Shown piece after piece: positions 9,805-20,274 of a stretch of 40,108 nt of DNA. A program made the position numbers and the translations under genes. The notes beneath the pieces were generated by a model, which was not told the DNA's origin, ran no database searches, and worked only from the letters and a program-made list of their open reading frames with translations. Source of the stretch: a bacterium (GTDB lineage Bacteria > CG2-30-53-67); assembly GCA_024277725.1 (NCBI GenBank), contig JAJRUP010000250.1, positions 1-40,108 on the forward strand. The letters are read 5' to 3'. Each line of letters opens with the position of its first letter. The stretch's first letter is position 1.

Positions 9805-9834
9805 TTGACAATATCAAATGCGGGCGTGTATAGT
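9805..9834 (+). promoter_or_regulatory. Candidate sigma70-type promoter for rho (TTGACA-N18-TATAGT)
   Basis: TTGACA 9805-9810, TATAGT 9829-9834, about 220 nt upstream of rho. Confidence 0.6.
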
Positions 9835-10054
9835 GATAGTATATCCTGTTTGGATAAAATTCTGTCATAGTTTCACCTGCAAGATCTACCGAACAGACCC
9901 AAGGGGTTTCCAAACTTCCACAAACTCATTCTTGAGAGTCAATCATTCAAGCCGAAGTTTAGTATACCGCCTCAACGATTGCCGGAAGGAACTTACAGAA
10001 AAATAGAATTATTTTCAAACTCTGCTTTACGTTCAACCTTTTGGAGGACTATGC

Positions 10055-11491
10055 ATGTCAATTAAAGAGAAAAGCGTAAAAAAAAGGGTCAAGGTCGACA
10101 CGGATAAAGGGAAGGAATCCGTGACCGAGACCAAAAATATGGATGCCGATCCCGAAGAGGAAGCATCCGCACCGGCGACCGTCCAAACCCCGTATAAAGG
10201 TCGCAGCAATTCGAAACGGGATATTGTCTTCGACGACAACAGCCTGAACATCGTGGCACTGAAAGAAAAGAGTATCGCCGACCTCAACAAGGTCGCCAAG
10301 GGCATGAAGGTCGAGGGGGCCAGCGGGATGCGGAAGCAGGAGCTGATCTTCGCCATCCTTCAGGCCCAGACCGAGAAGAGCGGTTTCATCTTCGGCGAAG
10401 GGGTGCTGGAAACCCTGCCCGACGGCTTCGGTTTCCTGCGCTCCCAAGACTACAACTACCTGCCGGGCCCCGACGATATCTATGTCTCGCCTTCCCAGAT
10501 CCGGCGATTCAATCTCCGGACGGGAGATACCATCTCCGGCCAGATTCGTCCTCCCAAAGAGACGGAACGCTATTTTGCCCTGCTCAAGGTCGAGGCCGTC
10601 AACTACGAAGACCCCGAAAGGGCCAAGGACAAGATTCTCTTCGACAACCTGACACCCCTTTACCCGGAGGAACGCCTCACCCTGGAACGGGAAAGTGAAG
10701 AACCCTCCACCCGGATCGTGGATCTCCTCGCCCCCATCGGCAAAGGACAAAGAGGTCTGATCGTCTCCCCCCCGAAGGCCGGCAAAACGATGCTGCTCCA
10801 GAATATCGCCAACTCGATCACCCGGAACCATCCCGAATGCGTGCTGATCGTCCTGCTCATCGACGAACGGCCGGAAGAGGTCACGGACATGGCCCGCAGT
10901 GTTCAGGGCGAAGTCGTCAGTTCCACCTTCGACGAACCGGCCCAACGGCACGTGCAGGTCGCCGAAATGGTGAGTGAGAAGGCCAAGCGCCTCGTGGAAC
11001 ACAACAAGGATGTGATCATCCTTCTCGACAGCATTACCCGTTTGGCCCGGGCCTACAACACCGTTGTTCCCTCAAGCGGGAAGATCCTCTCCGGCGGAGT
11101 CGATTCCAACGCCCTCCACAAGCCGAAGCGCTTCTTCGGCGCCGCCCGGAATATCGAAGGGGGCGGGAGCCTCACCATCATCGCCACAGCCCTCATCGAT
11201 ACGGGAAGCCGTATGGACGATATCATCTACGAGGAATTCAAAGGAACCGGCAACATGGAGATCCATCTGGAGCGAAAGCTCCTGGAAAAACGGATCTTCC
11301 CGGCCATCGACATCCCGCGCTCGGGAACCCGAAAAGAGGAACTCCTCGTCAACAAGGACGATCTCAACCGGATCTGGATCCTGCGGAAACTCCTTCATCC
11401 CATGGGTGTCGTGGAGAGCATGGAATTTCTCCTCGACAAGTTGAAGGGGACGAAGGACAACAAGGAATTCCTTGCCTCCATGAACCAGTAG
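10055..11491 (+). CDS. rho: Transcription termination factor Rho
   Basis: Rho_N ([29 protein letters not shown]), RNA-binding cold-shock fold ([37 protein letters not shown]), Walker A PPKAGKT, C-terminal [15 protein letters not shown]. Confidence 0.98.
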   Translation: MSIKEKSVKKRVKVDTDKGKESVTETKNMDADPEEEASAPATVQTPYKGRSNSKRDIVFDDNSLNIVALKEKSIADLNKVAKGMKVEGASGMRKQELIFAILQAQTEKSGFIFGEGVLETLPDGFGFLRSQDYNYLPGPDDIYVSPSQIRRFNLRTGDTISGQIRPPKETERYFALLKVEAVNYEDPERAKDKILFDNLTPLYPEERLTLERESEEPSTRIVDLLAPIGKGQRGLIVSPPKAGKTMLLQNIANSITRNHPECVLIVLLIDERPEEVTDMARSVQGEVVSSTFDEPAQRHVQVAEMVSEKAKRLVEHNKDVIILLDSITRLARAYNTVVPSSGKILSGGVDSNALHKPKRFFGAARNIEGGGSLTIIATALIDTGSRMDDIIYEEFKGTGNMEIHLERKLLEKRIFPAIDIPRSGTRKEELLVNKDDLNRIWILRKLLHPMGVVESMEFLLDKLKGTKDNKEFLASMNQ

Positions 11492-11518
11492 CTTCCCGGG
11501 TGAAAGAACGGATTCCCG

Positions 11519-11809
11519 TCAGGAAAGGAGCGTTTCCAGATCGGCGGCGGAGACACCGTCCATCCGAAGGATCTTCTCTCTTGCGTGTTTTCCCTTGAGG
11601 AGGGTGATCTTCGATTTGGCGATGTGAAGTTTTTTGGCGAGGAATTTCACGCACTGCTTGTTGGCGGCCCCCTCCACAGGGGGTACACTAATCCGCAGAC
11701 GGAGGGCACCTTCCACGACGCCGACAATCTGATCCCGCGAGGCACCGGGCTGGATCCGGATTCGCAGGGTAATCCCCTCCGGATCTTCTTTCAGAATACA
11801 ATCCGGCAT
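11519..11809 (-). CDS. DUF167 (YggU) family protein
   Basis: LRIRIQPGASRDQIVG...LRISVPPVEGAANKQCVKFLAKKLHIAKSKITLLKGKHAREKIL. Confidence 0.9.
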   Translation of the reverse strand: MPDCILKEDPEGITLRIRIQPGASRDQIVGVVEGALRLRISVPPVEGAANKQCVKFLAKKLHIAKSKITLLKGKHAREKILRMDGVSAADLETLLS

Positions 11810-12318
11810 CAGATCATCTGCACGTCACTATCAACACGCAATTCCTCGTCGACGACCTTCTGGTCCTGGTCCAGGATCTTCTTGTAGGAATCGACGAGAC
11901 TCCCCACCTTGGCCAGAAACTCCCGGCGTATCCGTTTGAGCTGATCAATCCCGTTCTTTAAAGCGGCCTCCTCCTCCCGGGCCTGCTGGAGAATCTCCGC
12001 AGCCTTGAGTTCCGCCTCCCGGATGATCTGCCGCCCCTTTTCCTCGGCCCGTTGTCGCTCTTCCTCGAGGAGTTGCTGCAATCCTTCCAGAGTCTTGCGC
12101 ATGGAGGCCTCCCGTTCCTTGATCTCCCCGATCTCCCGGTCCTTCTTTTCCAGGGCCTCTTTCAAGGAGTTCTTCTTGACGATCAGCCCCTCCATCTCGA
12201 GGGTAATCATCTCCAGGAAGGTCTCCACCTCTTTCACGTCAAAACCGCGGAAGGCCGTGGAGAACTGTTTCTTCTTGATATCCAGGGGACTTAAGTTCGT
12301 GCCATTCTCTTCCGACAT
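11809..12318 (-). CDS. divIVA: DivIVA domain-containing protein
   Basis: LSPLDIKKKQFSTAFRGFDVKEVETFLEMI N-terminal DivIVA motif followed by coiled coil. Confidence 0.9.
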   Translation of the reverse strand: MSEENGTNLSPLDIKKKQFSTAFRGFDVKEVETFLEMITLEMEGLIVKKNSLKEALEKKDREIGEIKEREASMRKTLEGLQQLLEEERQRAEEKGRQIIREAELKAAEILQQAREEEAALKNGIDQLKRIRREFLAKVGSLVDSYKKILDQDQKVVDEELRVDSDVQMI

Positions 12319-12339
12319 ATCAACCTCCTCTTGTGTCCC

Positions 12340-12636
12340 CTACCGGATCCGGTAGGCGATTTCACTCAAGGTCCTGACGACAAACATATCAACAAAGTAG
12401 AGCAACAGAATCAGGATGAAGGGGGAAAAATCGATCCCGCCGGCCATGGGAAGATAACGCCGGATTCGATAGAGGACCGGTTCGGTAGATCCCCGCAGGA
12501 AGCGTACAATCGGGTTATAGGGATCGGGGTTCACCCAGGTGATAAGAGCGGAAATAATGACGATCCAGATGTAGACTTGAATGATCATGTGCAGGACCTG
12601 GGCGATCGCTCCCAGGAGATTGCCGAAAACAAACAT
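12340..12636 (-). CDS. YggT family membrane protein
   Basis: Two hydrophobic blocks; IISALITWVNPDPYNPIVRFLRGSTEPVLYRIRRYLP. Confidence 0.9.
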   Translation of the reverse strand: MFVFGNLLGAIAQVLHMIIQVYIWIVIISALITWVNPDPYNPIVRFLRGSTEPVLYRIRRYLPMAGGIDFSPFILILLLYFVDMFVVRTLSEIAYRIR

Positions 12637-13455
12637 TTATTTTTTCTCCTTTCCCAATTCTCGCGACCGTTCCGTCGCCGCCGCCACCGCATTGTAGAGA
12701 ACCGCACGGAATTTTCCCTTCTCCAGCGCATGGAGCCCCGCGATGGTGGTCCCCCCCGGCGATGTGACCATGTCTTTCAATTCGCCGGGATGGCGCCCAC
12801 TTTCCAGGGCCATCCCCGCCGCCCCCCGGACGGTCCAGAGGGCCAGACGGTTTGCCGTCTCCCGGGGCAGTCCCTGCCGCACCCCGGCATCGGAAAGGGC
12901 CTCCAAGAGGACAAAGACATAGGCCGGACCCGAACCGGAAAGACCGGTCACGGCATCGATCATCTTCTCGGGGACTTCCACCGTCTCACCGACGGCATCG
13001 AGCAACCGGAGGGCCCGCTTCTTCCCTTCCCCCTTGACCCGGCCGTTATAGGCAAGCGCCGAAATCCCCTCCCCGATCAGGGCGGGCGTATTCGGCATCA
13101 CCCGGACGACGGGAACTTCGCGTCCCAATCCCTGTTCGATCCGTGCGATCGTTACTCCGGCGGCAATGGAGATAAAAAGCTTTGACGGTGAAGCCTGGGG
13201 CGCGATCTCTTTCAGGACGGCATCCATCACCTGAGGCTTGACGGCCAAAACGATCACATCGGCCCAGGCGGCCAGGTCCCCGTTGTCTCCCGCAGCCTTG
13301 ACCTTGAGTCGCTGCGTTATCGCCCGAAGTTTTGCCGGGTCCGGATCGTAGGTCCGGATGTCGCCGGCACCGGCCGCCTTCGCAGCAAGCCACCCGGAAA
13401 GCAGGGCACTTCCCATGTTGCCGGCCCCAATCAGTCCGATCTTTGCTTTTTTCAT
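12637..13455 (-). CDS. proC: Pyrroline-5-carboxylate reductase
   Basis: MKKAKIGLIGAGNMGSALLSGW; VVRVMPNTPALIGEG; GLSGSGPAYVFVLLEALSDAGVRQGLPR; TSPGGTTIAGLHALE. Internal ATG at 13455 preferred. Confidence 0.96.
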   Translation of the reverse strand: MKKAKIGLIGAGNMGSALLSGWLAAKAAGAGDIRTYDPDPAKLRAITQRLKVKAAGDNGDLAAWADVIVLAVKPQVMDAVLKEIAPQASPSKLFISIAAGVTIARIEQGLGREVPVVRVMPNTPALIGEGISALAYNGRVKGEGKKRALRLLDAVGETVEVPEKMIDAVTGLSGSGPAYVFVLLEALSDAGVRQGLPRETANRLALWTVRGAAGMALESGRHPGELKDMVTSPGGTTIAGLHALEKGKFRAVLYNAVAAATERSRELGKEKK

Positions 13456-13505
13456 CCCGCCCTCACTCCTATAACGGCCTTCTCCCCGATACCGACGTCG
13501 GGGAA

Positions 13506-14192
13506 TCATCGACGCTCTCCGAAAAGGAGGGTCCCCACACGGACCATCGTCGCACCCTCTTCCACGGCAACCTCGAAATCATGGCTCATTCCCATCGAGA
13601 GGTGACGCAGGGGTGTTCTGGAAAGGCCTTCGGCATTGACGTGATCCCGGAGTTCCCGGAGCCGACGATAGATTGATCTTCCCGCTTCGGGGTCGGCGGC
13701 ATAAGGGGGAATGGTCATCAACCCCTGGAGTTGCAGGGACGTCATCCCTGCGACCTGTTCAATCAGTTCAAGGGCCCGGTCCACAGCCACGCCCGATTTC
13801 CTCGCCTCACCGGAGATATTGACCTGAACCAGGACGGGCAGCAACTTCTCCTGTTTCCCGGCTTCCCGATTCAGCGCCGTCGCCACGCGCAAACTGTCGA
13901 CGGAATGAACCATATCAAAGAGCGAAACCGCCGGATGTACCTTGTTGGTCTGGAGGTGACCGATCAAATGCCAGGGAATCTTCTTCCCGATCACCCGGAC
14001 CTTCTCCCGGGCCTCCTGGACCCGGTTCTCCCCGAGGACCCGTACCCCTGCGGCAATCGCCTCCTCAATGCGGGAGATCGGCACGGTCTTGCTCACCGCC
14101 ACGATCCTCACCGAATCGGGGTTGCGGCCGACCTTCCGGGCCGCCCGGGCAACACGGTCTCGAATCTCCTCCAGATTCCGGACAATCGACAA
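13506..14192 (-). CDS. yggS: YggS family PLP homeostasis protein
   Basis: IVAVSKTVPISRIEEAIAAGVRVLGENRVQEA; WHLIGHLQTNKV; LSMGMSHDFEVAVEEGATMVRVGTLLFGER. Confidence 0.95.
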   Translation of the reverse strand: MSIVRNLEEIRDRVARAARKVGRNPDSVRIVAVSKTVPISRIEEAIAAGVRVLGENRVQEAREKVRVIGKKIPWHLIGHLQTNKVHPAVSLFDMVHSVDSLRVATALNREAGKQEKLLPVLVQVNISGEARKSGVAVDRALELIEQVAGMTSLQLQGLMTIPPYAADPEAGRSIYRRLRELRDHVNAEGLSRTPLRHLSMGMSHDFEVAVEEGATMVRVGTLLFGERR

Positions 14193-14227
14193 GGGTGCGC
14201 CTTTCCTCTCCCCGGGAGGAGAACGAA

Positions 14228-15043
14228 CTATTCGTCCTCCCGGAGCATGATTACGGCCATCATCCGCCCGGTCTCGCGTCCCTCATTCTTGCGGTATGAA
14301 TAAAAGGTCCGGGGATGACAGACGGTACACAGATCGACATGGAAGATCCGCTCTTCCCGCAATCCATTCCCGAGCAGGAAAAGATGATTCATCTTCCGCA
14401 GATCAAGATAATAGGAACCCTCCCGGCGGGACAGGACCTCGGCGGCATAGGGCGATTGGTTCTGCACGCGCTCGGCAATCTCCGCCCCCACCTCGTAACA
14501 GTCCCTTTCAATGGCCGGGCCGACGGCGGCATAAAGTTCCTGCGGCGAAGATTGGAAATCCTTGACCATCCGTTGAACCACATGAGTCAGTATCGACTGG
14601 AGAGTTCCCTCTCTCCCGGCATGCACCGCGGCAATGGCCCGCTTTACGGGATCCACCAGGAGGACCGGAACGCAATCCGCCGTGAGCACCCCGATGGCGA
14701 CCCCCGGCTGATCCGTCACGATGGCATCCCCTTCCGCCTGCCGGAACTCCACGGCGGGCGTTTCCTTCCGTTCAATCCGGATTACCCGGGTCCCATGAAC
14801 CTGTTTGACCGTGTAAACCTCCGGATTTCCGGCTTCTAGTGCCTTGACGAACATGCACCGGTTGATCTCAACCAGGTCCGTATCCTCACCCGCATTGAGG
14901 CTTAAGTTCATCGTTTTGTAAGCACCCGTACTGACCCCGCCGACACGGGTGCTGAAGCCGTGGCAAACCTGCGGCAATGCCTCCAGAGCGGGAATGGAAT
15001 AAAACTTCACTCCTTCATTGACTTGAACTGCATATTCCTTCAT
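14228..15043 (-). CDS. pgeF: PgeF/YfiH family laccase-domain protein
   Basis: HGFSTRVGGVSTG; VKQVHGTRV; GDAIVTDQPGVAIGVLTADCVPVLLVDP; AAVHAGREGTL. Confidence 0.93.
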   Translation of the reverse strand: MKEYAVQVNEGVKFYSIPALEALPQVCHGFSTRVGGVSTGAYKTMNLSLNAGEDTDLVEINRCMFVKALEAGNPEVYTVKQVHGTRVIRIERKETPAVEFRQAEGDAIVTDQPGVAIGVLTADCVPVLLVDPVKRAIAAVHAGREGTLQSILTHVVQRMVKDFQSSPQELYAAVGPAIERDCYEVGAEIAERVQNQSPYAAEVLSRREGSYYLDLRKMNHLFLLGNGLREERIFHVDLCTVCHPRTFYSYRKNEGRETGRMMAVIMLREDE

Positions 15044-16815
15044 TCAGCTGTTTCCGTTTGTCCCGGTTTCGTACAGATTCCGCAGCGTCGACAGCGCAGA
15101 TCCTCCGGACAGGGCGGCGTATATTTTCCCGCTTCCGCCCTTTCGTACTCTTGAAAGAGATAGCCCCTCCGGCACCCCCCCTCTACGATATCCCAAGGAA
15201 AAATCTCCAACCGATCTCTCATCCGGAAGGGCCAGGCACCGGCACCGAGCGGTTCCCGGCGCAGAGCCCGACTCCAGTTTCCCTGGTCGCGGACCACGGA
15301 AAGCAACAAGGCCGAAAGTCTCCGGTCTCCACGCGCAAGCATTGCCTGGATGATCGCCCACTTCGGTAGATCATGAATTACCGTGATATTTCCCTCACGG
15401 CGTAAATTTTTTTTAATATAACCTATTTTATTCGTCAATGCATCTTTTTTATTCATGGGAAACCATTGGAAGGGTGTTGCCGGTTTCGGCACAAAACAGT
15501 TCAGGCTCACCGTAATCTTCCCGATCCGCCCCCGGATCCTCCCTTCCGCAAGCTGGATCTTCCGGATTTCCCGAACCAATGCAACAACGGCATGAATATC
15601 CGACTCCTCTTCAAAAGGGAGCCCCACCATGAAATAGAGCTTCAGGTTGAGAATCCCCGCCGCAAAAACCTGTGCCGCAGCGCCCAGGATCATCTCTTCC
15701 GTAAGGTCCTTGTTCATCCGGTCACGCATCCGCTGACTCCCTCCTTCCGGCGCCAACGTGAGGGTCTTGTGCCCGCTCTCCACCAGGGCATCCAGCAGGG
15801 CCGGCGTCAGTGAATCGGCACGCAGAGAGGAAACGGAAAGCCTCGCTCCGCTCAACCGCAGGCTTTTGACCAGTGCCTCCATTTGCGGATAATCGGATAC
15901 CGCCGTGCCGACGAGCCCGATCCGGGCGGAGAGGGTCAACCCTTCCCGGACGGATTCCAGAACGGCACGCAGAGGACGGTAGCGGGGGGGACGGTAGAGA
16001 TAGCCTGCGGCACAGAAACGGCAGTGTCGACCGCATCCCCGATCGAGTTCGATCAGAAACATGTCATTCAGTTCCGTCTCAGGTGTGAGAATCCTGGAGA
16101 TGGTCGGGAATCGGGCCGGGTCCCGGATCCAGCGACGGGAAATCTGCTCCGGAAAACCGGGCGCCGGGTCCACCTTGCGCACCCTCCCCCGACTGTCATA
16201 ATGGAAGGTGTAGGCCGAAGGAATGTAGATTCCGGAGAGGTCCTGCAAAAGGGGAAAGATCTTTTCCGGTGGAGGGAGAGACGACCCGGGAAGAGCGGCG
16301 ACACGATCCAATGCCTCCGGAAGGAGTTCTTCCGCCTCCCCGATAAAGATCAGATCGGCAAAGTCGGCCGGCGGTTCCGGGTTCAACGTCACGGCCACGC
16401 CGCCGATCCAGACCTGCGGGTCGTGACCGGGGCGTCTGACTTTCTGCAGCGGCGGGATCCCCCCTCCGACAAGAATTTCTACCAGATGGACGTAATCGAG
16501 TTCAAAAGAGACGGAAAAGGCCAGAACATCAAACGATTTCAGGAGGCTTCCCGATTCGAGTGACCGGTAAAGCTCCCCGGCGTTTCCGGCTTTTTCCCTC
16601 TCCTCCCGGTCCGGAAGAAAAACCCGCTCACAGGAGACGTCCGACCGCCGGTTCAGCAGATGATAAATCGTCTGAAATCCGAGGTTGGACATCCCCACAC
16701 GATAGGTGTTCGGGTAGACCAGGGCCACGCGGAGTCCACCCGGCACGGGATTCCATGTCTCGCCATACTCGGAAGCAAGACGTTCCTTTCTTTTGTCCTC
16801 AAGGGCACGAAACAT
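15040..16815 (-). CDS. B12-binding-type radical SAM protein (TIGR03960-like)
   Basis: RVALVYPNTYRVGMSNLGFQTIYHLLN N-terminal motif; Cx3Cx2C cluster motif DRGCGRHCRFCAAGYLYRP; C-terminal CPEDLRCRRCGIC. Confidence 0.88.
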   Translation of the reverse strand: MFRALEDKRKERLASEYGETWNPVPGGLRVALVYPNTYRVGMSNLGFQTIYHLLNRRSDVSCERVFLPDREEREKAGNAGELYRSLESGSLLKSFDVLAFSVSFELDYVHLVEILVGGGIPPLQKVRRPGHDPQVWIGGVAVTLNPEPPADFADLIFIGEAEELLPEALDRVAALPGSSLPPPEKIFPLLQDLSGIYIPSAYTFHYDSRGRVRKVDPAPGFPEQISRRWIRDPARFPTISRILTPETELNDMFLIELDRGCGRHCRFCAAGYLYRPPRYRPLRAVLESVREGLTLSARIGLVGTAVSDYPQMEALVKSLRLSGARLSVSSLRADSLTPALLDALVESGHKTLTLAPEGGSQRMRDRMNKDLTEEMILGAAAQVFAAGILNLKLYFMVGLPFEEESDIHAVVALVREIRKIQLAEGRIRGRIGKITVSLNCFVPKPATPFQWFPMNKKDALTNKIGYIKKNLRREGNITVIHDLPKWAIIQAMLARGDRRLSALLLSVVRDQGNWSRALRREPLGAGAWPFRMRDRLEIFPWDIVEGGCRRGYLFQEYERAEAGKYTPPCPEDLRCRRCGICTKPGQTETAE

Positions 16816-16862
16816 GGTTCACTGCCGGATCATCACGTTGAAGCCCTTGTTCCCGGCCGCAA

Positions 16863-18008
16863 TCAATCCAGTTGCTTTCTTAAAAAAGTGGGGACATCGA
16901 GGTCGTTTTCATCATAGTTTCCCCGGACATCCAGATCGAAATTCAACTTGCCTTTCCGAAGGTATGTCGGCGTTTCCATGGTCTTGCCCCCGGCGTAGGT
17001 CTCAAAATTAACGGCTTTCTTCACCACCGCTTCTTCTTCCTCGGGCAGGGCTTCTTCAAAACCGGTGGCGATCACCGTCACCTTCAGGGAGTCCCCCATG
17101 TTCGGATTGATGGCGGAACCGAAGATGATATTCGCCTCTTCATGGGCCTCTTCCTGAATGATACTTGTTGCCTCATTGATTTCATAGAGGGTCATTTCCT
17201 CGGTTCCGGTGATGTTGATCAACACCCGCCGGGCGCCATCCATGGAACCGTCCTCGAGCAGGGGTGAAGAAATCGCCTTGTGGGCAGCCTCAACGGCCCG
17301 CCCCTCACCGGTGGCAATCCCCGTCCCCATGACGGCCCGCCCCCGTCCGGTCATGATGGTGCGTACATCGGCGAAATCGACGTTCACCAGGCCCGGTGTC
17401 GTAATCAGATCCGAAATCCCCTGCACCGCCTGACAGAGAACATCGTCGGCGATCTTGAAGGCATCAAAGAGGGGGGTGGTTTTGTCGATGATCCCCAGGA
17501 GTCGCTGGTTGGGAATGACAATCACCGTGTCGACCACATCCTTCAGGTCGGCCAATCCCTTTTCGGCCTGCAAGGCCCGTTTCTTCCCCTCGAAGTTGAA
17601 GGGTTTGGTTACGACGCCGACGGTGAGGGCCCCCGCCTCCTTGGCCAGCCGCCCGATTACCGGTGCGGCGCCCGTTCCGGTCCCCCCGCCCAAGCCCGCG
17701 GTGATAAAGACCATGTCCGCTTCCTGGATACATTCCTTGATCCGCTCCTGATCCTCCAGGGCGGCCTGACGACCGATCTCCGGGTTTGCTCCGGCACCCA
17801 ACCCCTTGGTCACCTTCGCACCGATCTGGAGCTTCATCGGCGCCAGGCTGTTTCCCAGGACCTGCGAGTCGGTGTTCACGGCGATAAATTCCACTCCCTC
17901 CAGTGCGGAGTGGATCATGGTGTTGACGGCATTGTTCCCACCGCCTCCCGCACCGATGACGGTAATTCGCGCCTGTCGCATCACCTCTTCCGCAAATTCG
18001 AACTTCAT
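16863..18008 (-). CDS. ftsZ: Cell division protein FtsZ
   Basis: [18 protein letters not shown]; tubulin signature [13 protein letters not shown]-terminal [11 protein letters not shown]. Start MKFEFAEEV at 18008 preferred. Confidence 0.98.
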   Translation of the reverse strand: MKFEFAEEVMRQARITVIGAGGGGNNAVNTMIHSALEGVEFIAVNTDSQVLGNSLAPMKLQIGAKVTKGLGAGANPEIGRQAALEDQERIKECIQEADMVFITAGLGGGTGTGAAPVIGRLAKEAGALTVGVVTKPFNFEGKKRALQAEKGLADLKDVVDTVIVIPNQRLLGIIDKTTPLFDAFKIADDVLCQAVQGISDLITTPGLVNVDFADVRTIMTGRGRAVMGTGIATGEGRAVEAAHKAISSPLLEDGSMDGARRVLINITGTEEMTLYEINEATSIIQEEAHEEANIIFGSAINPNMGDSLKVTVIATGFEEALPEEEEAVVKKAVNFETYAGGKTMETPTYLRKGKLNFDLDVRGNYDENDLDVPTFLRKQLD

Positions 18009-18095
18009 AGGCTCTCCCCCTTTCTTGAAGATGAAAAGATAAATCGTCCCCGGCGGAAGAGGCACAGACCGCGGCGGCCTCCCCGCCAAACCCTT

Positions 18096-19328
18096 TCAGA
18101 AAAATTCCCCCAGCCATCGTTTCATCCGTGCCCAGACCTTGTTGAACAAACCTTCATCGGCAGGAGCCGCCAGGGCCGGACCGGCCAGGTTTTCGAAACC
18201 ATACTGCACCAGCCCGATCGCCGTAGCATACATGGGGCTGGAAACCACATCCACGAGACCGCCGATATCCCGGGGTTTCCCCAAACGTGCCGGCAACTGC
18301 ATAACCTCTTCGGCGACCTCCACAACGCCGTCCATGAGGGCCGTTCCTCCCGTTACAACCAGGCCGGAAGCAATGATGTCTTCATAACCGGTTTTAACGA
18401 TCTCCCGCTTGATGAGACTGAAAAGCTCCTCAACGCGGGGTTCAATAATCTCGCTTAAGATCTGCCGGGAGAGTATCCTCGGCTCCCTTCCTCCCACACT
18501 CGGCACCTCGATCGTCTCGTCGTCCCGCACCAGGGCGGTCTTGGCACAACCGTATTTGATCTTGATACGCTCAGCCTCACTGATCGGCGTCCGGATCCCG
18601 ACGGAGATGTCGTTCGAAATATTGTTCCCACCGAGGGCAAGGACCGAGGTATGCCAGATACTCCCGTCGAGAAAAATCACCAGGTCCGACGTACCGCCCC
18701 CCAGATCAACGAGAGCCACCCCCAGTTCCTGCTCCTCCGGCGTCAGGACGGAAAGGCTCGAAGCAAAGGGTTCCAGCACGATGTCCTTGACTTCAAGCCC
18801 CGCGCGATTGCAGCTTTTGATGATATTGTGGACCGAGGCAACCGCCCCGGTCACGATATGAACCTCCGCCTCCAGTCGGACACCGGACATCCCGATGGGA
18901 TCCTTGATCCCGTCCTGGTCATCGACAATATATTCCTGGGGGAAGACATGGAGCACCTCCCGATCGAGGGGGATTGAAATGGCCCGCGCCGCATCGATTA
19001 CGCGGGCCACGTCACCGCGGCTCACTTCCCGGTCCTTGACGGCCACCACACCCCGGCTGTTGAGGCTCTTGATGTGCCCTCCGGCAATACCGGCATAGAC
19101 GGAGTGAATCTCCGTACCGGCCATCAGCTCCGCCTCTTCCACGGCACGCTTGATCGTATCGACGGTGCTGTCGATATTGACTACGACACCCTTGCGCAAC
19201 CCTTTGGAAGGGCAGGTTCCCAGACCAATAATCTCGATCCTTCCTTCGGCGTTCCGCTCACCGATAATCGCGCAGACCTTTGTCGTCCCGATATCAAGCC
19301 CCACGACGAGTTGATCCTTTTTCGGCAA
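18096..19328 (-). CDS. ftsA: Cell division protein FtsA
   Basis: LVVGLDIGTTKVCAIIGE; ALVDLGGGTSDLVIFLDGSI; VVTGGTALMDGVVEVAEEVM. Confidence 0.97.
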   Translation of the reverse strand: MPKKDQLVVGLDIGTTKVCAIIGERNAEGRIEIIGLGTCPSKGLRKGVVVNIDSTVDTIKRAVEEAELMAGTEIHSVYAGIAGGHIKSLNSRGVVAVKDREVSRGDVARVIDAARAISIPLDREVLHVFPQEYIVDDQDGIKDPIGMSGVRLEAEVHIVTGAVASVHNIIKSCNRAGLEVKDIVLEPFASSLSVLTPEEQELGVALVDLGGGTSDLVIFLDGSIWHTSVLALGGNNISNDISVGIRTPISEAERIKIKYGCAKTALVRDDETIEVPSVGGREPRILSRQILSEIIEPRVEELFSLIKREIVKTGYEDIIASGLVVTGGTALMDGVVEVAEEVMQLPARLGKPRDIGGLVDVVSSPMYATAIGLVQYGFENLAGPALAAPADEGLFNKVWARMKRWLGEFF

Positions 19329-19411
19329 TGTCCCTTCCTCCCTACAATGTCATGACGGAGAAAAGAAAAACCTCCCCGCCCTTTCTCTCTTTCCGGTTGA
19401 TGACAATCCCT

Positions 19412-20260
19412 TCATGAGGCGACCTCCCGGACAACCCGAACGGGCCTCTCCGTACGCACCACCACCTGATCCCGGAAACGGAGATCGATGGATTGCACCT
19501 TCCACTCCCGCTCCGCCAGGTCCTCCACGACCCTTTTGAGCAGAACCAGCTTCTGCAGAAAATCTCCCGAACCGCAGCAGATCTCAAAACCACCGGCGAC
19601 AGGATGGAGGATCATTCCCCGGTCGGAGGACAATTCAATCTCCCGAATCTCCGCCGGCGCGGGATAGCCGAAATTCTCAATGGTCTCCACCAGGCGCAGG
19701 GCCGCCCGCAGCTCTTTGGGCGACGGCGTCCCTTTCTTTTTTGCATGAAGAAGCGGAAGGGAGGAAGCCGCCTTCCCGCGTACCGTCTCCAGGATCCTGC
19801 CTTCCCGGTCGATCAGTCGATCCCCTTCCGGCGTCCGGAGACGGGCAAAGGGGCGTCGCTCCCGGATCTTCAGATAAACATGATCCGGCAGTTCCCGCCG
19901 CAGGAAGACCTCCTTGATATAAGGCTCCCGGGCCAGGTCCTGTTGAACTTTTTCCAACGACAGGCGGAAGATATTCTTCAAAAGCCGTTTTTCATAACGC
20001 CGCACCACATCTTCCGGCAGGTGATGATTGCCCACAATGGTAATCTCCTTGACCTCGAAAAAGGGAGAGGTCAACAGGGCATGAACCCCCGCGGCGAAAC
20101 CCGACAAAACAAGCACGACCGACAGGATCTTTCCGCCCCGCATGATCCCTTTCCACAGCGTCCAGCACCGTTTCTTCCCGGCGGTCCGCTGCTTGCGAAC
20201 CTTCCGGAGAAGGAGCCTCTTTGAATTTCGAATCCGCTTGGCATGATAATCTTTCATCAC
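19412..20260 (-). CDS. ftsQ: Cell division protein FtsQ (POTRA domain)
   Basis: Single TM, FFEVKEITIVGNHHLPEDVVRR POTRA start; position between ddl and ftsA. Confidence 0.92.
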   Translation of the reverse strand: MMKDYHAKRIRNSKRLLLRKVRKQRTAGKKRCWTLWKGIMRGGKILSVVLVLSGFAAGVHALLTSPFFEVKEITIVGNHHLPEDVVRRYEKRLLKNIFRLSLEKVQQDLAREPYIKEVFLRRELPDHVYLKIRERRPFARLRTPEGDRLIDREGRILETVRGKAASSLPLLHAKKKGTPSPKELRAALRLVETIENFGYPAPAEIREIELSSDRGMILHPVAGGFEICCGSGDFLQKLVLLKRVVEDLAEREWKVQSIDLRFRDQVVVRTERPVRVVREVAS

Positions 20261-20274
20261 AAAGTACCGTTCCG

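Noticed and set aside
11491-11519. Rho-independent terminator between convergent rho and DUF167
   Set aside because: The 28-bp gap has no convincing stem plus U-tract.
12331-13185. 284-aa plus-strand ORF
   Set aside because: Antisense to yggT and proC; shadow ORF.
17280-18458. 392-aa plus-strand ORF
   Set aside because: Antisense to ftsZ and ftsA; shadow ORF.
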